Assembly (NCBI RefSeq): GCF_017581965.1
Contig: NZ_JAGEVF010000005.1
Span: 158,515 to 222,514, forward strand
Length of the DNA stretch: 64,000 bases
Reading direction: 5' to 3'
From: Winogradskyella pelagia
GTDB taxonomy: Bacteria > Bacteroidota > Bacteroidia > Flavobacteriales > Flavobacteriaceae
This document shows, piece by piece, positions 18,542 through 27,878 of this stretch. The position numbers and the translations under genes were made by a program. The first letter of the stretch is position 1. Each line of letters begins with the position of its first letter. The notes beneath the pieces are model-generated. The model saw only the letters and a program-made list of their open reading frames with translations. It made no database searches and had not been told where the DNA came from.

Positions 18542-18550
18542 CTTAAAGTC

Positions 18551-19798
18551 TTACTTTTTTGAAATTTCTTTAAGCAGCATTTCAAAGGCCTTGTTTGTCG
18601 CTTTCATAATGACCTTCTCCCTATGATTACTAAAATTAAATACTTCAGAATATACTCCTTGTTCAGAAGCAATTGCTATCCATACCGTTCCTACTTCTGC
18701 ATCTGAATCTCCCTTATCCGGACCAGCATTCCCAGTTGTACTTATAGCATAATCTGTTTTAAAAAGGCTTCTGGCATTTGAAGCCATAGCCTCAGCGACA
18801 GCTTTACTGACTACAGAATGCTCTTGGATTAAAGATTTTGAAATGGAAAGCACATTTATTTTGGCCTCCGTGGCATAAGACACTATACTACCTTTAAAAT
18901 ACTTAGAAGCTCCAGGTATAGACGTAAATGCCTGTGCTATTCGTCCTCCCGTACAACTCTCTGCAATAGATAAAGTCTTCCCCTTTTCTGTTAACAACAA
19001 CCCTATTATACCCTCAATTGGATTATCCTCTTCAAAACCAACAAAAATATCTTCGACAAATGGTAGCAAACTATTCACTTTCTCAATTATCGTGCTTTCC
19101 ACCAAGGTTTTATCTTGGTGCTTAGCCGATAGTCTTAAACGAACTCGACCTAAACTGGGCAAGTATGCAAGCTTAACAAATGAAGGGAGGTTATCTTCAA
19201 ATTCTTCTATACGGCCAGCAATTGCACTTTCTCCCAAACCATAGGTCAAAAGTGTTTTATGCTTTATATATGGGAAACGATACTTTTCTCGAAGTCTAGG
19301 AAACACCTCGTCCTTAATTAGGGCCTTCATCTCGTATGGGACACCAGGAAGGGATATAAATGTCTTTCCATTCTTCTCCATCCACATTCCAGGTGCAGTA
19401 CCATATTTATTCTTTAAAACAGTAGATTTAGAAGGCACTAAGGCTTGATGCCTGTTAATATCTGAAATTGGTGTTTTTATGTATTTATCGAACAAAAATT
19501 CTACATGGGCCAAAACATTTTTGTCCTCTACCAATTCATCATCAAAATATTCGCAAAGTGTATTTTTTGTGATATCGTCTTTAGTCGGCCCTAAACCACC
19601 TGTAAGAACAATAATATCTGCATTGTCCTCAGCCTCTTTAAGGGCTTTAAGGATGTGTTCTTTATCATCTTGAACAGAGGTGATTTGATAAACCGAAATC
19701 CCAATTTTATTGAATTGCTTACTTAAAAACGCCGAATTTGTATCTACAATTTGGCCAATAAGAATCTCATCGCCAATGGTTATGATTTCTGCTGTCAA
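18551..19798 (-). CDS. cinA: CinA-family nicotinamide-nucleotide amidohydrolase
   Basis: CinA recycles pyridine nucleotides through nicotinamide mononucleotide deamidation, and in some bacteria is tied to competence. The 415-residue full-length form has an N-terminal MoaB/MogA-like domain (EIITIGDEILIGQ, TGGLGPTKDD) and a C-terminal deamidase domain (AESCTGGRIAQ, TGNAGPDKGD). It lies just upstream of the rpmB promoter and is a separate unit. The start at 19798 follows a -7-like element at 19825-19832. Confidence 0.94.
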   Translation of the reverse strand: MTAEIITIGDEILIGQIVDTNSAFLSKQFNKIGISVYQITSVQDDKEHILKALKEAEDNADIIVLTGGLGPTKDDITKNTLCEYFDDELVEDKNVLAHVEFLFDKYIKTPISDINRHQALVPSKSTVLKNKYGTAPGMWMEKNGKTFISLPGVPYEMKALIKDEVFPRLREKYRFPYIKHKTLLTYGLGESAIAGRIEEFEDNLPSFVKLAYLPSLGRVRLRLSAKHQDKTLVESTIIEKVNSLLPFVEDIFVGFEEDNPIEGIIGLLLTEKGKTLSIAESCTGGRIAQAFTSIPGASKYFKGSIVSYATEAKINVLSISKSLIQEHSVVSKAVAEAMASNARSLFKTDYAISTTGNAGPDKGDSDAEVGTVWIAIASEQGVYSEVFNFSNHREKVIMKATNKAFEMLLKEISKK

Positions 19799-19824
19799 AA
19801 TATAAATTGATTAAGTTTTCAGAA

Positions 19825-19832
19825 CAAAAGTA
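19825..19832 (-). promoter_or_regulatory. -7 promoter element for cinA
   Basis: The minus strand reads TACTTTTG, a perfect TAnnTTTG match 27 bp before the start codon. No convincing -33 element was seen. Confidence 0.35.
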
Positions 19833-19891
19833 AAGCTATTTGGGGGTAAATTGATTAATTTTAAAAAACCTTTAAAAGAATTAAATCATCT

Positions 19892-20923
19892 ATGAAACAG
19901 AATAGAGTTTTAGAGTCATTATTAATTGGTGCGTTGTGCCTTGGATTATCCTACCAATGTAAAGAAAAAAAAGACGTGCAAACCCTATCAAAACAAGCAG
20001 TAACGGCTAAAATTGTACCCCAGTATACCCTTACAAAAGATCAAACACACAATAAGTTTAGTAATTCTATTACACCAATACTCACTGTTGATTCTGGAAC
20101 CATAATTGAGGCTTACACTGAAGATGCTAGTGACGAACAGTTTAATTTGGATTCCGGCATAGAAGATCTTAAGACACTAGATTTTGAGCCTATACATCCG
20201 TTAACAGGACCAGTTTTTGTAAAAGATGCAAAGCCTGGAGATGTACTCAAGGTAACGCTTCATGAAATAGAAATCGGAGATTGGGGTTGGAATGCCATAT
20301 ATCCCGGATTTAGTTTTGTGTCAGACTCTATTAAAGGTGAGTACTTAAGAATTTACAATTTAAAAAGTAATAAATCTACCGTTAACTTCAATGATTCAAT
20401 TCAATTGAAATTGAATCCTTTTCCAGGGGTTATGGGTGTTGCTCCTGCAACCTCTGACCTTTTGAATACCATTCCCCCAAGGGCAAATGGCGGAAATATG
20501 GATGATCCCAATATGACTGTTGGTACATCAGTTTATTTCCCTATTTTTATTGAAGGAGGCTTATTCTCAATTGGTGACGGACATGCCGTGCAAGGTTTAG
20601 GTGAAGTCTGTGGCACTGCGATTGAAGTACCGCTAAGAGTTGTCTACGAAATTGAACTCATAAAAGATAAATCCATTAAAGAACCTCAATATGAAACTAA
20701 AGATTATTATGCTACAACAGGTTTTGGGACAACCCTGGATATTGCAGCAAAAAAAGCGACACTTTACATGGTAGATTACTTAATGAAAGAGCATCAACTC
20801 AGTGAAATGGAGGCATATGCATTATGCTCTCTTGCAGGTAATTTAAAAATAGCAGAAACAGTAGATTTACCGCACATGCTAGTAACAATGCACATGTCAA
20901 AAGAGGTACTGGGAATTAATTAG
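19892..20923 (+). CDS. Acetamidase/formamidase-family exported protein
   Basis: The product has 343 residues. After a hydrophobic N-terminus with a possible lipidated Cys23 (the preceding residues SYQ are not a classic lipobox), residues about 35-340 match the FmdA/AmdA acetamidase-formamidase fold. Markers are HPLTGPVFVKDAKPGDVL, NPFPGVMGVAP, PPRANGGNMD and GDGHAVQGLGE. The family hydrolyses short amides to ammonia and acid. Family members are usually cytoplasmic, so export is unusual. Its stop codon touches that of the convergent Hpt gene. Confidence 0.85.
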   Translation: MKQNRVLESLLIGALCLGLSYQCKEKKDVQTLSKQAVTAKIVPQYTLTKDQTHNKFSNSITPILTVDSGTIIEAYTEDASDEQFNLDSGIEDLKTLDFEPIHPLTGPVFVKDAKPGDVLKVTLHEIEIGDWGWNAIYPGFSFVSDSIKGEYLRIYNLKSNKSTVNFNDSIQLKLNPFPGVMGVAPATSDLLNTIPPRANGGNMDDPNMTVGTSVYFPIFIEGGLFSIGDGHAVQGLGEVCGTAIEVPLRVVYEIELIKDKSIKEPQYETKDYYATTGFGTTLDIAAKKATLYMVDYLMKEHQLSEMEAYALCSLAGNLKIAETVDLPHMLVTMHMSKEVLGIN

Positions 20924-21265
20924 TTACAAATTAAAATCGGCTTTAATTTCGTTGGTTGCATTTTCAACAGCAGTAAGAACCGTCTGAAGTTGTTTATCTA
21001 TATTCTTATCTCCTTGCTCAAACTTGCCCCAATCCTGTACTTCTATCAAAGTTTCTAAAATCCCTAACTCAAATAAATCAATCGTTGGCTTCATTTTATG
21101 AGCGGCTTGGTACGTTTCGTAATAGTCTTCTTCAGGCACTGCCTTTTTTAGACGCTCAGCGTCTTCAGGTACTTCTTCTATAAAAGCTGCTGCGAGAGCT
21201 GCAACAAAGTCTTCGTCACCGTCCGCCATTTCACGAACGCGTCCAAGTTTATAATACTGTGGCAT
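20924..21265 (-). CDS. Orphan Hpt-domain phosphotransfer protein
   Basis: This is a 113-residue histidine-containing phosphotransfer protein. The phospho-accepting His lies in YQAAHKMKPTIDLF within an all-helical protein. Hpt proteins pass phosphate between hybrid kinases and response regulators. No kinase or receiver gene is in the window, so partners must be elsewhere. It follows the FAH-family gene with no gap, which implies co-transcription. Confidence 0.85.
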   Translation of the reverse strand: MPQYYKLGRVREMADGDEDFVAALAAAFIEEVPEDAERLKKAVPEEDYYETYQAAHKMKPTIDLFELGILETLIEVQDWGKFEQGDKNIDKQLQTVLTAVENATNEIKADFNL

Positions 21266-21877
21266 TTATTTTATTTTAATGGAAAATACTTCCTCGTTTT
21301 CAATGTAACCTTTGAGCTGATCGTCTGCAACAACCTTGCCAACGCCTGCTGGTGTGCCGGTAAAGATAATGTCTCCTATTTTTAATGTAAAATATTTAGA
21401 GACATATTCTATTAATTCATCTATTTTCCAAAGCATCAATTCTGTGTTTCCGGACTGTACAAACTTATCATTTCGTTTTAAACTAAAGTTAATATTGTTG
21501 ACGTCTTTAAATTGGGTTTTTGGCAACCAATTGCCAACAACAGCTGCACCGTCAAAGGCTTTGGCTTTCTCCCAAGGTAGACCTTTAGCCTTTAATTGTG
21601 CCTGCAGGTCCCTGGCTGTAAAGTCTATACCTAGTCCAATTTCATCATAATACTTATGGGCAAATTTGCGGTCGATGTATTTACCTACCTTTTTAATTTT
21701 TATCAATAGTTCTACCTCATGATGCACATCATTTGAAAAATCCGGAATAAAAAACGGTTGTTTCTTAAGCAAGATGGCAGTATCTGGTTTTAAAAAAACT
21801 ACTGGGTCTGAAGGACGTTCGTTTTCTAATTCCTTTATATGATCAACATAATTACGTCCGATACAGATAAGTTTCAT
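21266..21877 (-). CDS. Fumarylacetoacetate hydrolase-family protein
   Basis: The 203-residue protein opens MKLICIGRNYVDHIKELEN and carries the metal-binding acidic residues in HHEVELLIKI and GIDFTARDLQ, plus FTGTPAGVGKV. The family acts on oxaloacetate, acylpyruvates or related 2-oxoacids; FAHD1-type acylpyruvase or oxaloacetate decarboxylase is plausible. It lies between the exonuclease (40-bp gap) and the Hpt gene (no gap). Confidence 0.88.
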   Translation of the reverse strand: MKLICIGRNYVDHIKELENERPSDPVVFLKPDTAILLKKQPFFIPDFSNDVHHEVELLIKIKKVGKYIDRKFAHKYYDEIGLGIDFTARDLQAQLKAKGLPWEKAKAFDGAAVVGNWLPKTQFKDVNNINFSLKRNDKFVQSGNTELMLWKIDELIEYVSKYFTLKIGDIIFTGTPAGVGKVVADDQLKGYIENEEVFSIKIK

Positions 21878-21917
21878 TTAAGTAATAATTTTTTTAGTGA
21901 AAAATTTATAAAAAACT

Positions 21918-22694
21918 TTAATCGAGTTTGTTATTGAACTGCCTTAGCTTGACTGCTGTCAACACTTTTTTAGTATATAATGGAAAATCGGCATTGAGCA
22001 ACCAACCAAAATAACCTGGTTCTTTTTCTAATACATCTATAACGCGTTTGCCTTTATGCTTACCAAAAGAAAAGCATTCTTCTCCTTCTTTGTTAAAAGC
22101 TAAAAATCCAGCAAAATCGGCAAATTTTCGTCGCGAACTGAACTCTGCCAAAAATTTGGTGTCATTTTCTAAGACATCATATTTTTCCAACTGTGATTTG
22201 AGCACTTCATAGGTTGCCTTTGTATCGGCTTCTGCGCTATGAGCATCGTCCAAATTTTTATTGCAATAGAATTTATATGCTGCACTAAGTGTTCGCTGCT
22301 CCATTTTGTGGTAAATAGTCTGTACGTCGACAGCAACCCTATTTTTCATATCAAAATCTATATCAGCGCGAAGCATTTCTTCAGCAAGTAGTGGAATATC
22401 GAATCTATTGGAATTGAATCCGCCTAAATCGGCATCCTTAATTAAGGTGTGCACTTCTTTAGCAATATCCTTAAAAGTTGGTGCATCCACAACATCAGTA
22501 TCAGATATCCCATGGACTTTTGTTACCTCAGCGGGAATAGGTATTGTAGGATTCACTAGCTTTGTGTAAGTTTCTTCCTTACCATCTGGATATACTTTTA
22601 GAACAGAAATCTCTACTATTCTGTCCTTAGAAATATTTATTCCGGTTGTTTCTAAATCAAAAAAGCAAATGGGTTTATGTAAGTTGAGTTGCAT
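21918..22694 (-). CDS. DnaQ-like 3'-5' exonuclease with ExoX-like C-terminus
   Basis: The 258-residue protein has a DEDD exonuclease domain starting at FFDLETTG (Asp13, Glu15), with the later motifs FNSNRFDIPLL and HSAEADTKATYEV. Residues about 205-250 (FGKHKGKRVIDV, GWLLNADFP) match the C-terminal domain found in exodeoxyribonuclease X-like proteins. It may be a proofreading or repair exonuclease, but is not a dedicated PolIII epsilon by context. It is the first gene of a unit with the FAH-family and Hpt genes. Confidence 0.88.
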   Translation of the reverse strand: MQLNLHKPICFFDLETTGINISKDRIVEISVLKVYPDGKEETYTKLVNPTIPIPAEVTKVHGISDTDVVDAPTFKDIAKEVHTLIKDADLGGFNSNRFDIPLLAEEMLRADIDFDMKNRVAVDVQTIYHKMEQRTLSAAYKFYCNKNLDDAHSAEADTKATYEVLKSQLEKYDVLENDTKFLAEFSSRRKFADFAGFLAFNKEGEECFSFGKHKGKRVIDVLEKEPGYFGWLLNADFPLYTKKVLTAVKLRQFNNKLD

Positions 22695-22711
22695 GCGCTA
22701 TTAATTTGATG

Positions 22712-22719
22712 CAAATGTA
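22712..22719 (-). promoter_or_regulatory. -7 promoter element for the exonuclease operon
   Basis: The minus strand reads TACATTTG, a perfect TAnnTTTG, 18 bp before the start codon. Confidence 0.4.
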
Positions 22720-22815
22720 ATTAGAAATGAGTAATTGATTAGAGGATGCCGCATATCATTTGACGATTCCATTAAATTATTCGAAATTCGCCACTAATCC
22801 TTAATCTAAGTTTTA

Positions 22816-23895
22816 ATGTCAACTATTCTAAACTCACCTTTATCCTTTCAAAACGGTTCTACCATGAAAAATAGATTTATGCTAGCACCGTTGACCAATC
22901 AGCAAAGTCATGAAGACGGTGTTTTGTCCGAAGACGAGTTCAATTGGTTAACCATGCGTGCTAAAGGTGGTTTTGGCTTAACCATGACCTGTGCTTCCCA
23001 CGTGCAAAAAATTGGTAAAGGATTCTCTGGGCAATTAGGCATTTTTTCAGACAACCACATTGAAGGTCATAAACGACTTGCAGAAACCATTAAATCCAAT
23101 AACAGTTTGGCAGTTGTGCAATTGCATCATGCTGGTATGCGTTCCCCTAAGGAGGTTATTGGTACAATGGCCGTGTGTCCATCGGCTAGTGAAAAACATA
23201 ATGCTAGAGCACTAACCTTAACAGAAATCTACCAATTGCGGGAAGATTTTGTAAATGCGGCCTTAAGAGCAAAAAAAAGTGGCTACGATGGTGTTGAAGT
23301 ACATGGTGCCCATGGTTACATTTTATCTCAATTTCTGAGCTCGGATATAAATAAACGTCAAGACGATTATGGTGGGTCACTTGAAAATAGAGTTCGTTTG
23401 TTAATTGAAATCATTTACGGTATTAGGTCTAAGTGCGGTAGTGATTTTTTATTAGGTGTGCGATTATCTCCAGAACGATTTGGTATGAAATTGTCTGAGA
23501 TAAAAACTGTGAGTCAAACATTAATTGATTCTAGACAAATAGATTTTTTGGACCTATCTTTATGGGATTACCAAAAAACTCCTGAAGACTATCCCAATAG
23601 CGACAAAACACTTTTAGAACATGTTTTAGAACTCGATTATAAATCCGTAAAACTTACTATTGCTGGAAACATTAGAACAGGAAAAGATGTTAGTAAAGTT
23701 CTAGATTTTGGTGTTGATTTTGTAACCATTGGACGTTCTGCTATAATCCATTATGATTTCCCTAATAAAGTAATAAAAGACCCAAATTTTAGACCCATCG
23801 ATAATCCTGTCTCAGAAGCTTATTTATTCTCTCAAGGTCTCAGTCCTAAATTTGTTAACTATATGCGCAGATGGCCTGGGTTTGTGGAAGAATAA
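22816..23895 (+). CDS. Old yellow enzyme-family NADH:flavin oxidoreductase
   Basis: This 359-residue FMN-dependent ene-reductase-type enzyme forms a TIM barrel. It shows MKNRFMLAPLTN near the N-terminus, VVQLHHAGMRS, the YDGVEVHGAHGYILSQFLS segment and DDYGGSLENR. The phosphate-binding end is DFVTIGRSAI. The substrate is unknown. It is a single gene with no obvious partner. Confidence 0.92.
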   Translation: MSTILNSPLSFQNGSTMKNRFMLAPLTNQQSHEDGVLSEDEFNWLTMRAKGGFGLTMTCASHVQKIGKGFSGQLGIFSDNHIEGHKRLAETIKSNNSLAVVQLHHAGMRSPKEVIGTMAVCPSASEKHNARALTLTEIYQLREDFVNAALRAKKSGYDGVEVHGAHGYILSQFLSSDINKRQDDYGGSLENRVRLLIEIIYGIRSKCGSDFLLGVRLSPERFGMKLSEIKTVSQTLIDSRQIDFLDLSLWDYQKTPEDYPNSDKTLLEHVLELDYKSVKLTIAGNIRTGKDVSKVLDFGVDFVTIGRSAIIHYDFPNKVIKDPNFRPIDNPVSEAYLFSQGLSPKFVNYMRRWPGFVEE

Positions 23896-24190
23896 TATAA
23901 GTCCATCCCATTAAAAATTCTACAAGCAGGTTTATAAATTTCATAATTATTTGATATACAATTCGATAAACCCAACGATACAACCCATTTAAAACACTTT
24001 ACAACGGTAAAATTCAACAGAACTTTCCTACTTCTTTATCTTGTTCAACTGGAATTTGGATACGCTGTGGTTTAAAAAAAATAGCTCTTAATCAATTCGT
24101 TGGTTAAAAACAGCTAATTGAATAAAATAACAATACTGTTGCCTGTAAAAAGGATTTTCCTCAGTATTTACGTATCTCCAATTTAAAAAC
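23896..24190. other. Gene-free 295-bp spacer
   Basis: The spacer is AT-rich and non-coding. The one visible structure is an imperfect hairpin at 24082-24116 (TAGCT/AGCTA outer stem). Read on the minus strand it is followed by a run of T, but no minus-strand gene ends here. A promoter for the acyltransferase gene probably lies near its right end; no clear motif was seen. Confidence 0.5.
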
Positions 24191-25246
24191 ATGAAAGGTA
24201 AAATCACTTGGATTAATAGTTGGAAAGGAATTGGTATTTTATGTGTTGTTTTGGGCCATATTTTTATTGGTGAAACAAGCAGAACTATCTATATATTCCA
24301 TATGCCATTGTTCTTCTTTATTTCTGGTTTTCTATTTAAACCAACTCATAAATCTAAAAAGTACTTCACCAGAAAAGCCGTTAGTTTTCTTGTTCCCTAC
24401 ATTGCATTTCTAATTCCATTGTATTTTGTTTTTACGGATTTCAGCAATTTTGAATTAAAAGACTTAGCTTCTAATTTTATACCTCTCATTGTTGGAGGGC
24501 GAATGCTGCAAGGCCCCTTTGGTGTATTTTGGTTTATAACTTGTTTGTTTCTTACACAACAGGTGATGAACTTTTTATTCCTTAAATTAAAATCTTCTGC
24601 TATCGCCATTACCATGTGCATAATGTTAGTATTGGCTTTTCTCAATTCTATATTTTTTCCTTCATTTTGGCTACCATGGAATGCCAATGTTGTTTTAGCC
24701 GCAGCACCAATTTTTTACCTAGGGTATATTTATAAAAAAAGGGCACCAAAATTTAATATGAGCATAGTAATTATACTGGGCCTTTTTGTTGTGTTGTTGT
24801 CATTTGTATTTCCTAGTAATACTTACGACATGAAAAGTGCAAGCTATGGCATCCCTTTAATTACCATGGCATCTGCCATAATACTCGTACTTAGCTTAAA
24901 GTTTATTGCTGTAAGAATGTCCGCCAACCGTTATTTAAACACAATTTTTTCTGAATTGGGAAAAGCGTCCTTGACTATAATGTATTTGCACCTTCCAATA
25001 ATTGTAATATTAGAGACTCAATTCCCTACTATCCACAAACTGTTCATCTTTATGGCTTCGGTAGTTTTATCTTACTTTACTTACGCTTTATTACTGAAAT
25101 CCCAATTTACGCGAGGAATCTTTCTTGGCAAACCCAAGGCTTTGTCCAAAATTTTTAGAACGCCAAGTCTATACAATGCACCAGTTAAGACAATTGAAAC
25201 CATAAAAGTGAAAGAGGCGACTACTGTTGCTTACAAGACTCTATAA
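24191..25246 (+). CDS. Acyltransferase 3-family membrane protein
   Basis: This 351-residue polytopic membrane protein O-acylates sugars or other envelope polymers in known relatives. It has the family N-terminus (SWKGIGILCVVLGHI with the conserved His, and IFHMPLFFFISGF), R-rich cytoplasmic loops and about ten hydrophobic segments up to about residue 310. The substrate is not indicated by its neighbours. Confidence 0.88.
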   Translation: MKGKITWINSWKGIGILCVVLGHIFIGETSRTIYIFHMPLFFFISGFLFKPTHKSKKYFTRKAVSFLVPYIAFLIPLYFVFTDFSNFELKDLASNFIPLIVGGRMLQGPFGVFWFITCLFLTQQVMNFLFLKLKSSAIAITMCIMLVLAFLNSIFFPSFWLPWNANVVLAAAPIFYLGYIYKKRAPKFNMSIVIILGLFVVLLSFVFPSNTYDMKSASYGIPLITMASAIILVLSLKFIAVRMSANRYLNTIFSELGKASLTIMYLHLPIIVILETQFPTIHKLFIFMASVVLSYFTYALLLKSQFTRGIFLGKPKALSKIFRTPSLYNAPVKTIETIKVKEATTVAYKTL

Positions 25247-25275
25247 AATCTTTTAAAGAGTTTACCTCATTTAAA

Positions 25276-25297
25276 GAAAGGCTATTTTAAGCCTTTC
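25276..25297. terminator. Weak bidirectional hairpin between convergent genes
   Basis: GAAAGGCT-ATTTTA-AGCCTTTC lies between the acyltransferase and E2 stop codons. There is no strong T-run on either side, so it is only a weak terminator candidate. Confidence 0.35.
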
Positions 25298-25329
25298 AGG
25301 TAAGTCGTTAATAAAAGGTATTCTATTGG

Positions 25330-26679
25330 CTATACCTCTCTATCCATATCCCAGGCTTCGAGGTAATCTTTAACAGCTTTAACGAATTGGCCGCCTAATG
25401 CGCCATTAACTACCCTGTGGTCGTAAGAATGCGATAGGAACATCTTATAGCGTATCCCTATAAAATCACCATCTGGAGTTTCTATAACAGCAGGCACTTT
25501 TCTAATAGCACCTAAAGCTAAAATTCCTACTTGAGGTTGACTAATTATTGGCGTGCCCATTATACTTCCAAAGGTACCTACATTGGTTACTGTATAGGTT
25601 CCGTCTTGGATTTCATCTGGTTTTAACTGACCAATACGAGCTCTTCCCGCCAAGTCATTAACCTTTTTAGCCATGCCAAGTAAATTGAGCTGGTCTGCAT
25701 CTCTAATTACAGGTACAATTAAATTACCGTCTGGTAAAGCAGCAGCCATACCGAGGTTAATGTGCTTTTTCTTAATGATATTATCACCCTGAACGGAGAT
25801 ATTCATCATTGGAAAATCGCGTAATGCTTTTGCCACAGCCTCCATAAAGATTGGAGTGAAGGTGAGGTTTTCACCTTCTCTATTTTTAAAAGAATCTTTA
25901 TGTTTCTTGCGCCAATTCCATATGTTGGTGACATCAGCTTCTATAAATGATTGCACATGAGCAGATGTTTGCACGGAATCAACCATATGCTTCGCAATAA
26001 GCTTACCCATTCTTGTCATTTCGATGATGTCATCATCACTATTGGAAATTACAGGAGCTGGGGCTTTCTTTATGTCTTTGGCAACTGACTTATCCTCTGA
26101 CTGTTTTTGTTTTGGAGCTTCATCAACTTGCGGTTTATTCTCAGGTTCTTTTGTTGGAGTTGAACTTCTATTTTCTAAATAAGACTTAATATCATTCTTG
26201 GTCACTCTTCCATCTGCCCCAGTTCCAGGAACAGTATCTAACTCAGCTTGAGTTATCCCTTCTTTTTTTGCAATATTTCTTACTAACGGAGAATAGAACC
26301 TATCACTATTGGAAATTACAGGTTCTACTGTCGCTTTTGCCGCAGTGACGGTTTGAGCAACTTCTGAAACGACCTTTGGCTCTTCTTTAATAGGCACTTC
26401 TTCAACCTTTGGAGCCACTGATTCTGACGAGACATCAGACTCTGTTTCTATAACAGCTATGGTTTGACCAACTTGCACAACATCGTCTACATCAAACAAC
26501 TTCTCTACAAGAACACCATCCACTTCACTCGGTACTTCACTATCAACTTTGTCTGTTGCGATTTCTAAAACTGCCTCATCTGCTTCGATAGTTTCACCAA
26601 TATCCTTTAACCAAGATGTTATAGTTGCCTCGGCAACACTCTCTCCCATCTTAGGTAATTTAAGTTCAAACTTTGCCAT
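25330..26679 (-). CDS. 2-oxoacid dehydrogenase E2 (dihydrolipoamide acyltransferase)
   Basis: This is the 449-residue E2 core of a 2-oxoacid dehydrogenase complex. The lipoyl domain (1-75) has the lipoylated Lys44 in EIATDKVDSEVP. A long linker and an E3/E1-binding domain follow (about 130-170; SPLVRNIAKKEGI). The catalytic domain (about 218-445) ends with SHSYDHRVVNGALGG. The sequence is closest in style to branched-chain or 2-oxoglutarate type E2s. The E1 and E3 genes are not adjacent, so the exact complex is open. Confidence 0.92.
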   Translation of the reverse strand: MAKFELKLPKMGESVAEATITSWLKDIGETIEADEAVLEIATDKVDSEVPSEVDGVLVEKLFDVDDVVQVGQTIAVIETESDVSSESVAPKVEEVPIKEEPKVVSEVAQTVTAAKATVEPVISNSDRFYSPLVRNIAKKEGITQAELDTVPGTGADGRVTKNDIKSYLENRSSTPTKEPENKPQVDEAPKQKQSEDKSVAKDIKKAPAPVISNSDDDIIEMTRMGKLIAKHMVDSVQTSAHVQSFIEADVTNIWNWRKKHKDSFKNREGENLTFTPIFMEAVAKALRDFPMMNISVQGDNIIKKKHINLGMAAALPDGNLIVPVIRDADQLNLLGMAKKVNDLAGRARIGQLKPDEIQDGTYTVTNVGTFGSIMGTPIISQPQVGILALGAIRKVPAVIETPDGDFIGIRYKMFLSHSYDHRVVNGALGGQFVKAVKDYLEAWDMDREV

Positions 26680-26716
26680 ATATATAATTTGAAGGTCTTT
26701 CTTAGCTAATTGACTG

Positions 26717-26724
26717 CAAAATTA
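26717..26724 (-). promoter_or_regulatory. -7 promoter element for the E2 gene
   Basis: The minus strand reads TAATTTTG, a perfect TAnnTTTG, 37 bp before the start codon. No clear -33 was seen. Confidence 0.4.
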
Positions 26725-26770
26725 ATAAAAAAACCGATTTTTTATTGATTTAAATTCAATTTAAACACAG

Positions 26771-27871
26771 TTATAACATTTTAATTTCACCACGGTCCGT
26801 AGCGCTATCGCTACCTAAAATAAAGGTACTAGTTTTAGATAAAAATCTGTAATACACATTAGAATTAATTGAATTCTTTTTCATGTGGCTGATAATAGCT
26901 TTAATATTTAGGCTATTGACGTCGTAAACTATGAGGGTGTCACTATCTGCCAAAGGGCTTAATTGAGATGTGTAGATTATATTATTGCCATAAATAGACT
27001 TTAAATCTAAATCTTGAGACCTAGAGTAAACAATTACTCTCTTGTATCTAGGCAACTCTGTTTTTGATACATGCCTCACCCTTAGTGCTAATTGAGTCCC
27101 TACCGACACCAAAATGTCAAAAAGTATATTTCGCTTAAAATGCTTTTTATAAAAAATCTGCATGGCGCCATAAAACCGTTTGGCATATTTTAAGTCTTTT
27201 AAAGTGCTTTCACCTTTGAAGTGAACAACCTTGGCCTTACCAAAATAGTAGTTTTTATAGCCTGCTTTAAACACCTTATAAGACAAGTCAATATCCTCGC
27301 CATACATAAAGTAATCCTCATCAAAACCGCCAACCTTATTATAAACCGCTCTTCTAAGAACCATAAAAGCCCCCACCAAAACATCTACTTTTCCAACCTC
27401 ATTAGGCTTAAGATGTTTCGCGTAATAATCAGAATCAAAACCAAAAAGCTTTTTAAGGGCTATTGACGGAAATGGAATATTCCGTTTGCTTTCTGGTAAA
27501 AAATCACCTCGACCGTCTATTAGCTGGCAACCAACCAATCCTAACTCCTTTTGTTCATCAGCAAATTGCAATAGTGTTGAAAAACAATCTTCAGGCACGA
27601 TAGTATCTGGATTAAGAATACAGACATACTCGCCTTTAGCAATCTTTACACCTATATTATTACCTTTACTAAAGCCATCATTATTTTGGTTTTCTATAAG
27701 TATAACCTTAGGAAACAAAGATTTTACCATAGCACAGCTATCGTCATTGGAATTGTTGTCAACTACAATAACCTCTGCGTCGATACTATTAATAGCTCTA
27801 ACTACGCTTTCAAGACATAGTTCTAAAAAATAGCGAACATTATAATTAAGTATGACAACCGATAGCTTCAA
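26771..27871 (-). CDS. Family 2 glycosyltransferase
   Basis: The 366-residue protein has a GT-A glycosyltransferase domain (about 1-250) with VVILNYNVRYFLELCLES, VIVVDNNSNDDS, the CILNPDT metal-binding region and GAFMVLRRAV. It resembles rhamnosyl- and other sugar transferases of envelope polysaccharide synthesis. The C-terminal ~90 residues are unrecognised. It follows recR by 7 bp and is probably co-transcribed with it. Confidence 0.9.
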   Translation of the reverse strand: MKLSVVILNYNVRYFLELCLESVVRAINSIDAEVIVVDNNSNDDSCAMVKSLFPKVILIENQNNDGFSKGNNIGVKIAKGEYVCILNPDTIVPEDCFSTLLQFADEQKELGLVGCQLIDGRGDFLPESKRNIPFPSIALKKLFGFDSDYYAKHLKPNEVGKVDVLVGAFMVLRRAVYNKVGGFDEDYFMYGEDIDLSYKVFKAGYKNYYFGKAKVVHFKGESTLKDLKYAKRFYGAMQIFYKKHFKRNILFDILVSVGTQLALRVRHVSKTELPRYKRVIVYSRSQDLDLKSIYGNNIIYTSQLSPLADSDTLIVYDVNSLNIKAIISHMKKNSINSNVYYRFLSKTSTFILGSDSATDRGEIKML

Positions 27872-27878
27872 TGGACTT

